DNA of 64,000 nucleotides, taken from Myxococcales bacterium. GTDB taxonomy: Bacteria > Myxococcota_A > Bradymonadia > UBA7976 > UBA1532. Below the pieces are notes generated by a model, which was not told the DNA's origin, made no database searches, and saw only the letters and a program-made list of their open reading frames with translations. Below, one piece after another: positions 54,738-63,133 of the stretch; position 1 is the stretch's first letter, and every line of letters begins with the position of its first letter. Where the stretch lies: NCBI GenBank assembly GCA_020633465.1, contig JACKDN010000009.1, positions 62,001 to 126,000 of the forward strand, in the 5' to 3' direction. Position numbers and translations under genes: made by a program.

Positions 54738-54843
54738 CCCCCCCGCGCCGACATTTCTCGCCGTGCCCCTTGCCCACCTGCGCCGGCTCACGGGTTCCAC
54801 CTTCGAACACCGAACAGCCGCCCGCCCGGGCAGGAGCCTTCCG

Positions 54844-55113
54844 ATGCAGACCACCTGCGAAGCGACCTTCGTCTGCCCCTGCTGCCACAAGTTCGTCGAC
54901 ACCGAGATGGTGCTGCGCCTCACCGAGGTCGACGGACCCCCCCTGACCCCACCCCGCCCGGTGCGCCGGGATCCCACCGTCGCCGGCCTGGTGCTGTTCG
55001 TCGCCGGGTGCGCGGTGCTGTGGGCCGCGCTCGCCTCGTTGCCGCCCTTCCGCGACGCCCAGAAGAAGCGGAGCGGTGAGTCGCTGACGCCCTACGTCGT
55101 CGTCGTCGAGTAG
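54844..55113 (+). CDS. Small CxxC membrane protein
   Basis: An 89-residue protein starting at ATG 54844 (AGGAG upstream). A CPCCHKFVD motif near residue 12 could bind zinc or be redox-active. A hydrophobic helix VAGLVLFVAGCAVLWAALAS follows near 45-65, then a basic tail ending TPYVVVVE. The CPCCH string contains a CxxCH match, but the N terminus has no export signal, so heme attachment is doubtful. It stands between the ECF-caspase cluster and the cytochrome operon. Confidence 0.6.
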   Translation: MQTTCEATFVCPCCHKFVDTEMVLRLTEVDGPPLTPPRPVRRDPTVAGLVLFVAGCAVLWAALASLPPFRDAQKKRSGESLTPYVVVVE

Positions 55114-55183
55114 CGCCGAGCCCGAGCCTTCGAACCGGAACCGTCCCGCGTCGCCGTCGCGACGCGCGTGGGGAGCGTGAGTC

Positions 55184-55543
55184 ATGTGGAGAGCGATCCT
55201 GTCGTGGTCGCTGCTGGGGGTGGTGTGCCTCGGCTGCGACCTGGGCGATCAGCCCCTCAGCGAGGTCGACCCGGAGGCCGCCCCGGCCGAGCCCACCTGG
55301 ACCGAGCACGTCCAGCCGCTGATGGAGATCTACTGCACCGCCTGCCACGCGCCCGACGCGCAGACGGGCGAGAGCGAGGGCTACGGCTTCGACACGTGCG
55401 CCAAGACGAAGCGCGCCTGGGGCCCGCTGTACCAGTCGACGTTCGTGGTGCGCGACATGCCGCCCGGCGGCGCGCCGCGGCCGCTGTCGTGGGAGTTGTT
55501 GACGCTGGAGCGTTGGCACGCACAGGGGGCGCGCTGTGATTGA
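55184..55543 (+). CDS. Mono-heme c-type cytochrome lipoprotein
   Basis: A 119-residue exported protein. The signal peptide WSLLGVVCLGC gives a likely lipidated Cys18, and a single heme-c motif CTACH (51-55) follows WTEHVQPLMEIY, a pattern of cytochrome-like domains fused to or partnered with membrane redox enzymes. Two further Cys residues (DTCAKTK, ARCD) may pair. It is first gene of a redox operon; the next gene overlaps it by 8 bp. Probable role: electron transfer at the outer leaflet or in the periplasm. Confidence 0.8.
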   Translation: MWRAILSWSLLGVVCLGCDLGDQPLSEVDPEAAPAEPTWTEHVQPLMEIYCTACHAPDAQTGESEGYGFDTCAKTKRAWGPLYQSTFVVRDMPPGGAPRPLSWELLTLERWHAQGARCD

Positions 55544-57008
55544 CCGCCGAACGCCCCTGCCGCTGACGACGCTGCTGCTGCTGACGCTGCTGCTGGTGCC
55601 GACCGCCGCCGACGCGCTGCCCCTGTACGGCGCGCGCTCGGGCCGCACCTGCGACAACTGCCACAGCCTGCCGAACCAGTGGTTCGATCCGCCCGAGGTG
55701 TCGCGCCGCAAGTGCACGCTCAGCTGCGTCGGCTGCCACGTCGATCCGAGCGGCGGCGGCCTGCGCACGGTCTCGGGGCGCTACTACGCCGAGTCGACGC
55801 TGCCCATGTTCGGCGCGCGCAACCGGCCCCTGGACGATACCCACCGCGATCTGGCCGATCTGTCGTGGTTCCGGCAGGACGCCGACTATCGCTACCGCGA
55901 CACCCCGAGCTCGCAGCCGACGTCCGGCGCGGTGGCGCCCGCGGCGGATCGGCAGGTCGATCCCCGCGGCCCCGGCGCGCCGCCCGCCGACCGCGGACCG
56001 CTGGCCTTCGGCCGCCCCCTGGGCCACGGCAGCAGCGAGATGGCGTGGCTGGACGGTCGCTACGGTGATCTCAACGCGGATCCGCTGCTGCTGTTCGGGC
56101 TGGACGCGCGGCTGGGCTTCTGGAGCGCGGGGCCGCTGTTCTTCCCGATGCAGGCGGACGTGCACGCGGCGGTGCACCCGGTCGAGCACCTGACGCTGGC
56201 CGCGACGGCGGGCGCGCGCGGACGGTCGCGCAGCCTGACGCTGGACGGCGTGCCCTACGACGATCAGCCGCGCTTCGGCGTGCGCGATCTGTGGGTGATG
56301 ACCCACGAGTGGCCGATGCTGACCTACGTGCGGGCGGGGCGCTTCCTGCCGGCCTTCGGCACGCGCGTGGCCGATCACACCGCCTACATCCGGCGCGGCT
56401 TCGGGCTGAGCCAGGAGGATCCGGCGAACCGCGTGCTGGGGGTCGAGGTGGGCATCAACCCCAACTACCCCTACGTGACGGCGTCGGCCTTCAAGACCAG
56501 CACGCTGGACGCGCAGAACCCGGTCGAGCCGGGGGAGGGCGCGGGCGCGGCGCTCAGCGCGGGGTGGCGGGATCTCGGCTGGCAGCTGGGCGTCAGCGGC
56601 ATGGTGCGGCGGCGGCCCGAGCGCGAGGGCGGCGACACCGACGATCTGTCGCTGCAGTGGGCCTTCAACCCCTGGCGCTACCTGAAGTGGCTGCCGCTGA
56701 CCTACCTGGGCGAGACGGCGGTGGGGCGCTTCCAGCGCCCGAACAGCGGGCGGACGAGCTGGCAGGTGGCGCACTACCACCAGCTGGCCTGGACGGCGCT
56801 CAACGGCGTGGTGTGGCGGCTGCGCTACGACTTCTGGGATCCCGACGTCGAGGTGAAGGACGACGCGATCCATCGACCCGGCGTCGGCCTCGACCTGACG
56901 CTGCTGCCGGGCCTGAGCATCAACGGCGACGTCCGCGCCGGGCTGCCCGTGGGCGGCGAGGTGGGCCGGAGCGTGGACGCCTTCGTCCAGCTGCACGGGT
57001 GGTTCTGA
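55536..57008 (+). CDS. Diheme cytochrome c fused to outer-membrane beta-barrel
   Basis: A 490-residue protein, GTG 55536. The signal peptide LTTLLLLTLLLVPTAADA is followed by two heme-c motifs, CDNCH (39-43) and CVGCH (64-68), within the first 50 mature residues. The next 60 residues are a Pro/Asp-rich linker. The remainder (about 160-490) looks like an outer-membrane barrel of 12 or more strands: LTYVRAGRFLPAFGTR, VLGVEVGINPNYPYVTASAF, SWQVAHYHQLAWTALNGVVW, ending in a terminal Phe (FVQLHGWF). A heme domain attached to a porin-like barrel would be suited to moving electrons across the outer membrane (inference). Confidence 0.8.
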   Translation: MIDRRTPLPLTTLLLLTLLLVPTAADALPLYGARSGRTCDNCHSLPNQWFDPPEVSRRKCTLSCVGCHVDPSGGGLRTVSGRYYAESTLPMFGARNRPLDDTHRDLADLSWFRQDADYRYRDTPSSQPTSGAVAPAADRQVDPRGPGAPPADRGPLAFGRPLGHGSSEMAWLDGRYGDLNADPLLLFGLDARLGFWSAGPLFFPMQADVHAAVHPVEHLTLAATAGARGRSRSLTLDGVPYDDQPRFGVRDLWVMTHEWPMLTYVRAGRFLPAFGTRVADHTAYIRRGFGLSQEDPANRVLGVEVGINPNYPYVTASAFKTSTLDAQNPVEPGEGAGAALSAGWRDLGWQLGVSGMVRRRPEREGGDTDDLSLQWAFNPWRYLKWLPLTYLGETAVGRFQRPNSGRTSWQVAHYHQLAWTALNGVVWRLRYDFWDPDVEVKDDAIHRPGVGLDLTLLPGLSINGDVRAGLPVGGEVGRSVDAFVQLHGWF

Positions 57009-57009
57009 T

Positions 57010-57948
57010 ATGCGCACGACACGCTCGATTCCCCACTGGCTGACCTTCGCGCTGCTGCTGACCGCGAGCCGCGCGAACGCTCAGGCCTGGACGCAGGCGC
57101 CCGGCCACACCTACCTGAAGCTGTCCTACGGGTCGGCGACGGCGGGGGAGCAATATGGCTTCGACGGCCAGGTGAAGCTCTACGCCGACGACGTCTACGA
57201 GCCGGCCTTCTTCGACCGCAGCGTCTACCTGTACGGCGAGACCGGGCTGACCGAGTCCCTCACCGTCGCGTTCGTGCTGCCCTACAAGCGGGTCATCGTG
57301 CGCGACGCGACCTATCGCTACGACACGGCGGCGCTGGGTGATCTCGAGCTGGCGGCGCGCTACGCGCTGACGCCCTACCTGAGCTTCCTGCCCTCGAGCG
57401 GCGTGGCCGCGGTGAACCTGAAGGTGGGCCTGCCGCTGGGCTACGACCGCAACCTGCTGCCGGCGCCCGGCGCGGGGCAGGTGAACCTGACGGCGTCCCT
57501 CGATTACGGCCACGCCTTCGGCGGCTGGGGCTACGGGCAGCTGGGCCTGGGCTACCGCGTGCGGACGCCCTGGTACGGGCTGTCGAGCGCGGTGCCCTGC
57601 GTCGCCGGCGTCGACCGCGGCTGCACCGCGGACGAGCAGCCCGATCTGGGCGACGAGGCGGTGCTGCGCGCCGAGGTGGGCGTGCGGCCCTGGGGCCCGC
57701 TGCTGCTGCAGGGGCTGAGCGAGGCGGTGCTGTCGCTCGAGGCGCCCAGCGTCGGCTTCGCCGTGGGCGAGACGATGCCCACCCGCCAACGCTACGTGAA
57801 GGTGGGGGCGGGCGTGCTGGTCGAGCCGGTGGCGCACCTGGGCCTGAGCGCGCAGGCGTTCGTGACGCCCTGGGGCCGCAACACCGTGCGCAGCGTCGAC
57901 CTGTTCTTCGGCCTGAACACCGACTTCGACCTGTGGAGCAACCCATGA
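57010..57948 (+). CDS. Outer-membrane beta-barrel protein
   Basis: A 312-residue exported protein. The signal peptide LTFALLLTASRANAQ is followed by a continuous series of amphipathic strands: HTYLKLSYGSATAGEQYGFD, RSVYLYGETGLTESLTVAFV, GDLELAARYALTPYLSF, VAAVNLKVGLPLG and VDLFFGLNTDFDLWSNP. This resembles the transporter/'MetA-pathway' barrel group. It starts 1 bp after the diheme-barrel gene, and its stop overlaps the molybdoenzyme start. No heme motif. Possibly a channel or a second barrel of the same outer-membrane complex. Confidence 0.75.
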   Translation: MRTTRSIPHWLTFALLLTASRANAQAWTQAPGHTYLKLSYGSATAGEQYGFDGQVKLYADDVYEPAFFDRSVYLYGETGLTESLTVAFVLPYKRVIVRDATYRYDTAALGDLELAARYALTPYLSFLPSSGVAAVNLKVGLPLGYDRNLLPAPGAGQVNLTASLDYGHAFGGWGYGQLGLGYRVRTPWYGLSSAVPCVAGVDRGCTADEQPDLGDEAVLRAEVGVRPWGPLLLQGLSEAVLSLEAPSVGFAVGETMPTRQRYVKVGAGVLVEPVAHLGLSAQAFVTPWGRNTVRSVDLFFGLNTDFDLWSNP

Positions 57949-59075
57949 GCATCAATCACTCGCCCCTGGGGGGGCCGATGGACCGCCGCGGCTTCCTGTG
58001 GCGCAGCGCGGTGGGCGTGCTGGGCCTGAGCCTGGCGCGCTGCACGACGCACGCCGTGACGCCGCTGGTGCCGGGCGTGGCGCTGCCCTTCCTGACGCCG
58101 ACCGGGGAGCACTACACGAAGAACGGGGCGGAGGGATCGCTGGCCGGCTGGTCGATGCCGAACCTCGCGGCCGACGCGTGGTCGCTGGACATCGGCGGGC
58201 TGGTGTCCGAGCCGCTGACGCTGACGCTCGACCACCTGCGCGCCGAAGAGTCGCGGGCGGTGGAGATCGTGAAGACGATGCAGTGCGTCGTCGACGCCAG
58301 CGCGGGGCAGGGGCTGGTGGGCACCGCGCGGTGGCGGGGGGTGCCGCTGTCGATCTTCCTCGACCGGGCGGGCATCGATCGGTCGCGGGCGAAGCGGGTG
58401 CACCTGTTCGGCGCCGACGGCTTCACCAACAACCTGCGGCTGGATCGCATCTACGGGCTCGATCCCGCGGACGGCGTCGTCGAGCCGCTGCTGGTGACCC
58501 ACATGAACGGCGAGCCGCTGACGCGCGAGCACGGCGCGCCGGTGCGCCTGATCGTGCACGACGGCTTCGGCTACACGGCGGTGAAGTGGCTGGTGGGCAT
58601 CGAAGCGACGGCGGACGACAGCGCCTTCGGCACCTACCAGGAGACCGGCTTCACCGATGCCAACCGATCGCCGGTGTTCAGCCGGGTGACGACGCCGACG
58701 GACAACCTGACCGTGCCCGCGGGGGCGGTGGAGATCACCGGGTTCGCGACGTCGGGCGTCGAGGGCATCGAGGCGGTCGAGGTGCGGGTGGACGGCGGGC
58801 CCTGGCAGCCGGCGACGCTGGCCGACCGCGAGGCGGTGCTGCGCAGCCACCCGGAGCTGGCCGGGACGCTGCAGTTCGCCGCGCCCGAGCGCTTCGTGTG
58901 GCCCTACCGCGCGGTGTGGGCGCTGTGGAGCTTCACCTGGCAGGCGACGCCCGGCCGGCACCGCATCGAGGTGCGCGCCATCGACCGCACGGGCGCGACC
59001 CAACCGGAACGTGATTCGGACATCAGCGACGGGGTGAACGCCGTCGCGGCCATTCGAGTGGGAGTGAACGGATGA
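57945..59075 (+). CDS. Sulfite-oxidase-family molybdopterin oxidoreductase, Tat-exported
   Basis: A 376-residue protein, ATG 57945 overlapping the barrel gene stop. A twin-arginine signal DRRGFLWRSAVGVLGLSLAR (RR at 14-15) ends at Cys33, a possible lipid anchor. The Mo-cofactor domain follows, with the Mo-ligand Cys114 in VKTMQCVVDAS, GVPLSIFLDRAGID and RLIVHDGFGYTAVKWLVGIE. The C-terminal dimerisation domain contains VEVRVDGGPWQPA and WSFTWQATPGRHRIEVRAID. This family includes sulfite oxidases and MsrP/YedY. The usual CAGN after the Mo ligand is CVVD, so substrate preference may differ. It probably passes electrons to the flanking cytochromes. Confidence 0.87.
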   Translation: MSINHSPLGGPMDRRGFLWRSAVGVLGLSLARCTTHAVTPLVPGVALPFLTPTGEHYTKNGAEGSLAGWSMPNLAADAWSLDIGGLVSEPLTLTLDHLRAEESRAVEIVKTMQCVVDASAGQGLVGTARWRGVPLSIFLDRAGIDRSRAKRVHLFGADGFTNNLRLDRIYGLDPADGVVEPLLVTHMNGEPLTREHGAPVRLIVHDGFGYTAVKWLVGIEATADDSAFGTYQETGFTDANRSPVFSRVTTPTDNLTVPAGAVEITGFATSGVEGIEAVEVRVDGGPWQPATLADREAVLRSHPELAGTLQFAAPERFVWPYRAVWALWSFTWQATPGRHRIEVRAIDRTGATQPERDSDISDGVNAVAAIRVGVNG

Positions 59076-60069
59076 AGACGCAGATGCGAGTGAAGACGAC
59101 GGGACAGACGATGTGGCTGGCGGCGCTGGTGGTGGCGCTGACGGTGGGGTGCGACGCGCTGAGCCCCGACCCCGGGCCGCAGCCGACGGGCTTCACGCCC
59201 ACCGGCAACGGCGGCGGCGGGGTGGCGTCGCCGGGGCGGCGGCGCGGCGCCGGGCGGCGGGGCGGCGCCCGGCGGCGGCGCGAACCCGGCGGGGGGGCGG
59301 CGGCGCCGCGCCCGGCGGCGCGCCGTCCACCAGCGAGGGCGAGGCGCTGTACACCCAGTACTGCCTGGTGTGCCACGGGCCCGAGGGCGCCGGCGCGCCG
59401 CCCTACCCGGGGTCGATCCAGGGGCACGCGGACCTGTGGCCCGTCATTCGCGACGGGATGGGTGAGATGCCCGCGTTCCCGCAGCTGACCGTCGGCGACG
59501 CCGCCGCCATCGAGGCCTGGCTGGCCAGCCTGGTGGCCGACGCCGCGCCCCCGACGCCGCGTGACGTCTACGCGACCGAGTGCGCCGCCTGCCACGGCGC
59601 GAACGGCGAGGGCGCCCAGCGGGGCCCGCAGATTCGGAACCCGGTGGTGCCCTACGCGACGTGGGTGGTGCGCAACGGCCGGCCCGGCAGCGGCTACGCC
59701 GACGCGATGCCGCCCTACGGCGAGGACGAGCTGACGCCGGGCGAGCTGGACGAGATCCTCGGCTGGCTGAGCGCGATGCCGAAGCCCGCGGACGGCGCGG
59801 GCCTGTTCCGGACGTTCTGCGCGAACTGCCACGGCGCCAACGGCCGCGGCGGCCCGGTGGGCGAGGGCATCGTCGGCGAGGGGGTCGGCGAGTGGATCGA
59901 GGTGGTGCGCGAGGGCGAGGGCGGCCGCAACTACGGGCGGCGCGGCGGCTACATGCCGAGCTGGTCGCGCGCCCAGCTGACCGACGCCGAGATCCGGCTG
60001 ATGTACGAGGCGGTGGCCGGTGGGCGCCGGGGCGGCGCGCGGGCGGGGGAGGAGGAGGAGGACGACTGA
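59072..60069 (+). CDS. Tri-heme cytochrome c lipoprotein (frame disrupted in Gly-rich linker)
   Basis: ATG 59072 overlaps the Mo-enzyme stop (ATGA). The signal peptide MWLAALVVALTVGC gives a lipoprotein. A Gly/Ala/Pro-rich linker (about 59200-59330) follows, in which the frame is lost by one or more small indels. The frame used after it encodes three cytochrome-c domains with CLVCHGPEG, CAACHGANG and CANCHGANG, each followed by a Met-containing strand (GEMPAF, DAMPPY, GGYMPSW) that can supply the axial ligand. Restored length is about 332 residues. It closes the redox operon and is a likely electron acceptor for the molybdoenzyme. Confidence 0.82.
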
Positions 60070-60128
60070 GGCAGACGAGAAAAGTGGGCAGTCTTGCACG
60101 ATAGTGTGGCGCGACCCCATCCGAGCAG

Positions 60129-60193
60129 CCATCCCCAACCCCCACCCACCCGTTGAGGGGTATCGGACAAAAGGCGCACGTGTTGCACGAAAA
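60129..60193 (-). repeat. Dispersed G-tract element, copy I
   Basis: The element is read on the minus strand: spacer gtgcgcctt (9 nt), TTGTCCGATACCCC, loop TCAAC, G-tract ending TTGGGGATGG. It lies at the end of the redox operon, 59 bp after its stop and 120 bp ahead of the FAD oxidase gene. The 243-bp gap has nothing else recognised. Confidence 0.9.
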
Positions 60194-60312
60194 CGACGGC
60201 GCCCCCGAAGCGCCCGGCGTCGCGACGGCGCGCCGCGCCGCCGGGGCGGCTGACGCGTCCGGGCACCTCGTGCTACAAGCCGCGCGATGGATCGGACCGA
60301 GGGCGGCGACCG

Positions 60313-61698
60313 ATGGCGGAGGCGGCGAAGGTGGGGCGCACGGCGCTGAAGACGGCGACGCTGGCGGGGTGGGGCAACCACCCCCGGGTCGAGTGCGCGG
60401 TGGCGCGGCCCGAGACGGTGCCGGCGCTGCGGACGGCGGTGGACGAGGATCTCGGCGATCCGCGGCGCATCGCGCGCGGGCTGGGGCGCAGCTACGGCGA
60501 TCCGGCGGTCAGCGACGCGGGCGTCGTGCTCGACTGCACCCGGCTGGATCGCTACCTCGACTTCGATCCGGCGACCGGCACGCTGACCTGCGAGGCGGGT
60601 ACGACGCTCGAGATGATCCTGCGCGACTTCGCGCCGCGCGGCTTCCTGCCGATGATCACGCCGGGCACCAAGTTCGTCACCGTGGGCGGCTGCATCGCCA
60701 ACGACGTGCACGGCAAGGCCCACCACGTCGACGGCTGCTTCTCGCGCTGCACCGAGTCGTTCCGCGTGCTGCTGGCCGACGGGCGCATCCTGAACGCGAG
60801 CCCGGACGAGAACGCCGACCTCTTCTGGGCCAGCTTCGGCGGCATGGGCCTGCTGGGCGTCATCGTCGACGCGACCATCCGCCTGCGCCGGGTCGAGACG
60901 ACGTTCTTCCGGCAGACGGCGCTGAGCGTGCCCAACCTGGACGCGATGCTGGACGCGCTGGACGCGCACCAGGACGTGCCCTACTCGGTGGCCTGGGTCG
61001 ACGCCCTGGCCACCGGCGCCGCGCTGGGCCGCGGCGTCGTCACGATGGGCGATCACGCGACGCTGGCCGATCTGCCCGAGCGTCAGCAGGCGGCGCCGCT
61101 GGCGATCAGCTCGCCCTCACCGCTGGTGCTGCCCTTCGAGCTGCCCAGCGCCGCGCTGAACACCGCCACGGTGCGCCTGCTGAACCTGGTGCTCGACCAG
61201 GTGCAGAAGCGCGGCGCGGCCATCGCGCACTACGAGAAGTTCTTCTACCCCCTCGACTTCGTCGGCGAGTGGAACCGAGGCTACGGGCCGCGCGGCTTCA
61301 CGCAGTACCAGTTCGTCGTGCCGTTGAAGGGCGGCCGCGAGAACATCCGCGAGCTGCTGAGCACCATCGCCGCCAGCGGACAGTCACCCTTCCTCAACGT
61401 GCTGAAGCGCTTCGGCGCCGAGCGCCCCGAGACCCTGCTGTCCTTCCCCTTCGAGGGCTACACCTTCGCCATCGACTTCCCCGTGCGCGACGGGCTGACC
61501 GAGCTGCTGGCCGCGCTCGACGCCCGCGTCCTGGCGATGGGCGGCCGCGTGTACCTGGGCAAGGACGCCTTCCTGCAGCGCGACACCTTCGAGGCGATGT
61601 ACCCGCGCCTCGACCGCTGGCGCGCCGTCAAGGCGAAGTACGATCCCGACTCGGTCTTCTCGTCCAACCTGGGCCGCCGGCTGGGCCTCTCGCGCTGA
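60313..61698 (+). CDS. DprE1-like FAD-linked oxidoreductase
   Basis: A 461-residue flavoenzyme. FAD-binding blocks RGLGRSYGDPAVSDAGVVLD, GTKFVTVGGCIANDVHGKAH and FWASFGGMGLLGVIVDATIR correspond closely to DprE1 (decaprenylphosphoryl-ribose 2-oxidase; RGLGRSYGD, VTVGGAIACDIHGKNHH, GGMGLTGIIV). The C-terminal region GEWNRGYGPRGFTQYQFVVP and YLGKDAFLQRDTFEAMYPRL also fits. DprE1 oxidises a lipid-linked sugar in arabinan synthesis; no DprE2 or arabinan genes are nearby, so here it may oxidise another prenyl-linked sugar or an aldose. Single gene with its own upstream region. Confidence 0.87.
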   Translation: MAEAAKVGRTALKTATLAGWGNHPRVECAVARPETVPALRTAVDEDLGDPRRIARGLGRSYGDPAVSDAGVVLDCTRLDRYLDFDPATGTLTCEAGTTLEMILRDFAPRGFLPMITPGTKFVTVGGCIANDVHGKAHHVDGCFSRCTESFRVLLADGRILNASPDENADLFWASFGGMGLLGVIVDATIRLRRVETTFFRQTALSVPNLDAMLDALDAHQDVPYSVAWVDALATGAALGRGVVTMGDHATLADLPERQQAAPLAISSPSPLVLPFELPSAALNTATVRLLNLVLDQVQKRGAAIAHYEKFFYPLDFVGEWNRGYGPRGFTQYQFVVPLKGGRENIRELLSTIAASGQSPFLNVLKRFGAERPETLLSFPFEGYTFAIDFPVRDGLTELLAALDARVLAMGGRVYLGKDAFLQRDTFEAMYPRLDRWRAVKAKYDPDSVFSSNLGRRLGLSR

Positions 61699-61750
61699 GC
61701 CGGGCGGGGCGGGGCGCGACGGTCCGGCGCCCGCGGGCATCGACCACGCG

Positions 61751-62134
61751 ATGAGCAGCCAGAACCGCCACCGGGTGCTGTGGTGCGCCGCCACCGACCG
61801 CACCTTCCGCCGCGTGACGCCGCCGCGCGGCGGCGCGTGCCTGGTCGGCAAGTGCATCCACTGCCGCTCCCGCCTGACCGTCGAGCTGGACGGCAGCAGC
61901 GGCGCCGAGGTGACCCTCGAGCACATCGTGCCGCGCACCCACGGGGGCACCGACGACCTCGACAACCTGGCCCTGGCCTGCGCCCGCTGCAACGCGCAGA
62001 AGGGCTATCGCCTGGATCACCGCCGCCTGGACGATCCGACGCTGCAGCAGGTGATCGCCACCCTGCGCGACCGTCGCGCCGAACGCTGGCGCGATCCGCC
62101 GCCCGATTGGGCGCTGCCGCCGCGGCCGACGTGA
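61751..62134 (+). CDS. HNH endonuclease
   Basis: A 127-residue protein with a compact HNH domain: CIHCRSRLTVE, LEHIVPRTHGGTDDLDNLAL, CARCNAQKG. The two CxxC pairs bind structural zinc, and the His of LEHIVP with the Asn of DNLALAC form the active site. Flanking residues are Arg-rich and could contact DNA. ATG 61751 has no strong ribosome site. It is a lone gene with no visible defence or intron context. Confidence 0.85.
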   Translation: MSSQNRHRVLWCAATDRTFRRVTPPRGGACLVGKCIHCRSRLTVELDGSSGAEVTLEHIVPRTHGGTDDLDNLALACARCNAQKGYRLDHRRLDDPTLQQVIATLRDRRAERWRDPPPDWALPPRPT

Positions 62135-62200
62135 ACGCCGCTTGAACCGGTCGCCGCGCGCCCGGATGATGGCCCCGCGACGCCGGGGAGGATGATGCGG

Positions 62201-63133
62201 ATGCGACGCGCCGGGTGGTGGGTGCTGGTGGCGGTGGCCGTGGTGGGCTGCGAGCTGGACGACGGCCTGGACGAGCAGCCCTTCGACGCCTGGGTGGCCG
62301 GCGAGTGGGTGATCACCGGCCGCGGCCGGCTGGAGGGGTGCGCGGATCCGCGCTTCGCGACGGACGGCTTCGCGCTGCGCTCGCTGCCCCTGAAGGTGCT
62401 GCACGATCCCGACACCGACGCGCTGTCGCTGGCCGAGCAGCCCGATCGCGGCGACCTGCGCTTCTTCAACGGGCAGGTGCGCGGCGACCGCATCAGCTTC
62501 GAGACCCGCGAGGCCACCGACGACGGCGTCATCACCTTCGTCTTCGAGGGGCGCGCGCGCTCGAACGTGACCATCGAGGGCACCTTCGAGGGCACCGGGC
62601 CGGCGGCGTGCCGCAGCCGCGGCGATTTCCGCGTGCGCGTGGACTGCAGCGCCCTGGGCATGTGCGATCGTCCGGGCCCGCCGCGGCCCGACGGCGGCGT
62701 CGACGCCGAGCTGGACGCCGCGCCGATGCCCGACGCCGCGTTGGACGCCGCGCCGATGCCCGACGCCGCGACGATGAACGACGCCGCGACCGACGCCGCG
62801 CCGATGGCCGACGCCGCCCCCACGCCCGACGCCGCGCCGGCGGCCGGCGCGTGCGAGGACGATCTGCCCGAGCTGGCCGGCTTCGACGCCCTGGCCACCT
62901 TCGACGACTGCCGCGACGACACCTGCTTCGGCAACCTGGCCTGCGCCGGCACCTGCTTCGCCGCCGAGGTGCCCGTCGACGCCGACTGCGGCGCCTGCCT
63001 CGGCCGCGCCGTCCTGTGCGCGGCCGAAGAGTGCGGCGCCTGCACCAGCCCCGGCAGCGCCGCCTGCCGCACCTGCTTCGCCGCCGAGTGCGCGCCCGCC
63101 TTCGAGGTGTGCGCCGGCGTGCCCTGGCCCTGA
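62201..63133 (+). CDS. Asp/Ala-rich Cys-containing lipoprotein
   Basis: A 310-residue lipoprotein. I favour ATG 62201, 9 nt after GGGGAGG; two nearer ATGs are too close to it. The signal peptide ends in AVAVVGC. A beta-rich domain (about 20-160; WVITGRGRLEG, GVITFVFEGRARSNVTIEGT) is followed by a repetitive linker of DAAPMPDAA-type units and a Cys-rich tail with about 14 Cys, including CFGNLACAGTCFAAE, CGACLGRAVLC and CRTCFAAEC. Function unknown. It ends in TGATCA shared with the convergent gene. Confidence 0.75.
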   Translation: MRRAGWWVLVAVAVVGCELDDGLDEQPFDAWVAGEWVITGRGRLEGCADPRFATDGFALRSLPLKVLHDPDTDALSLAEQPDRGDLRFFNGQVRGDRISFETREATDDGVITFVFEGRARSNVTIEGTFEGTGPAACRSRGDFRVRVDCSALGMCDRPGPPRPDGGVDAELDAAPMPDAALDAAPMPDAATMNDAATDAAPMADAAPTPDAAPAAGACEDDLPELAGFDALATFDDCRDDTCFGNLACAGTCFAAEVPVDADCGACLGRAVLCAAEECGACTSPGSAACRTCFAAECAPAFEVCAGVPWP

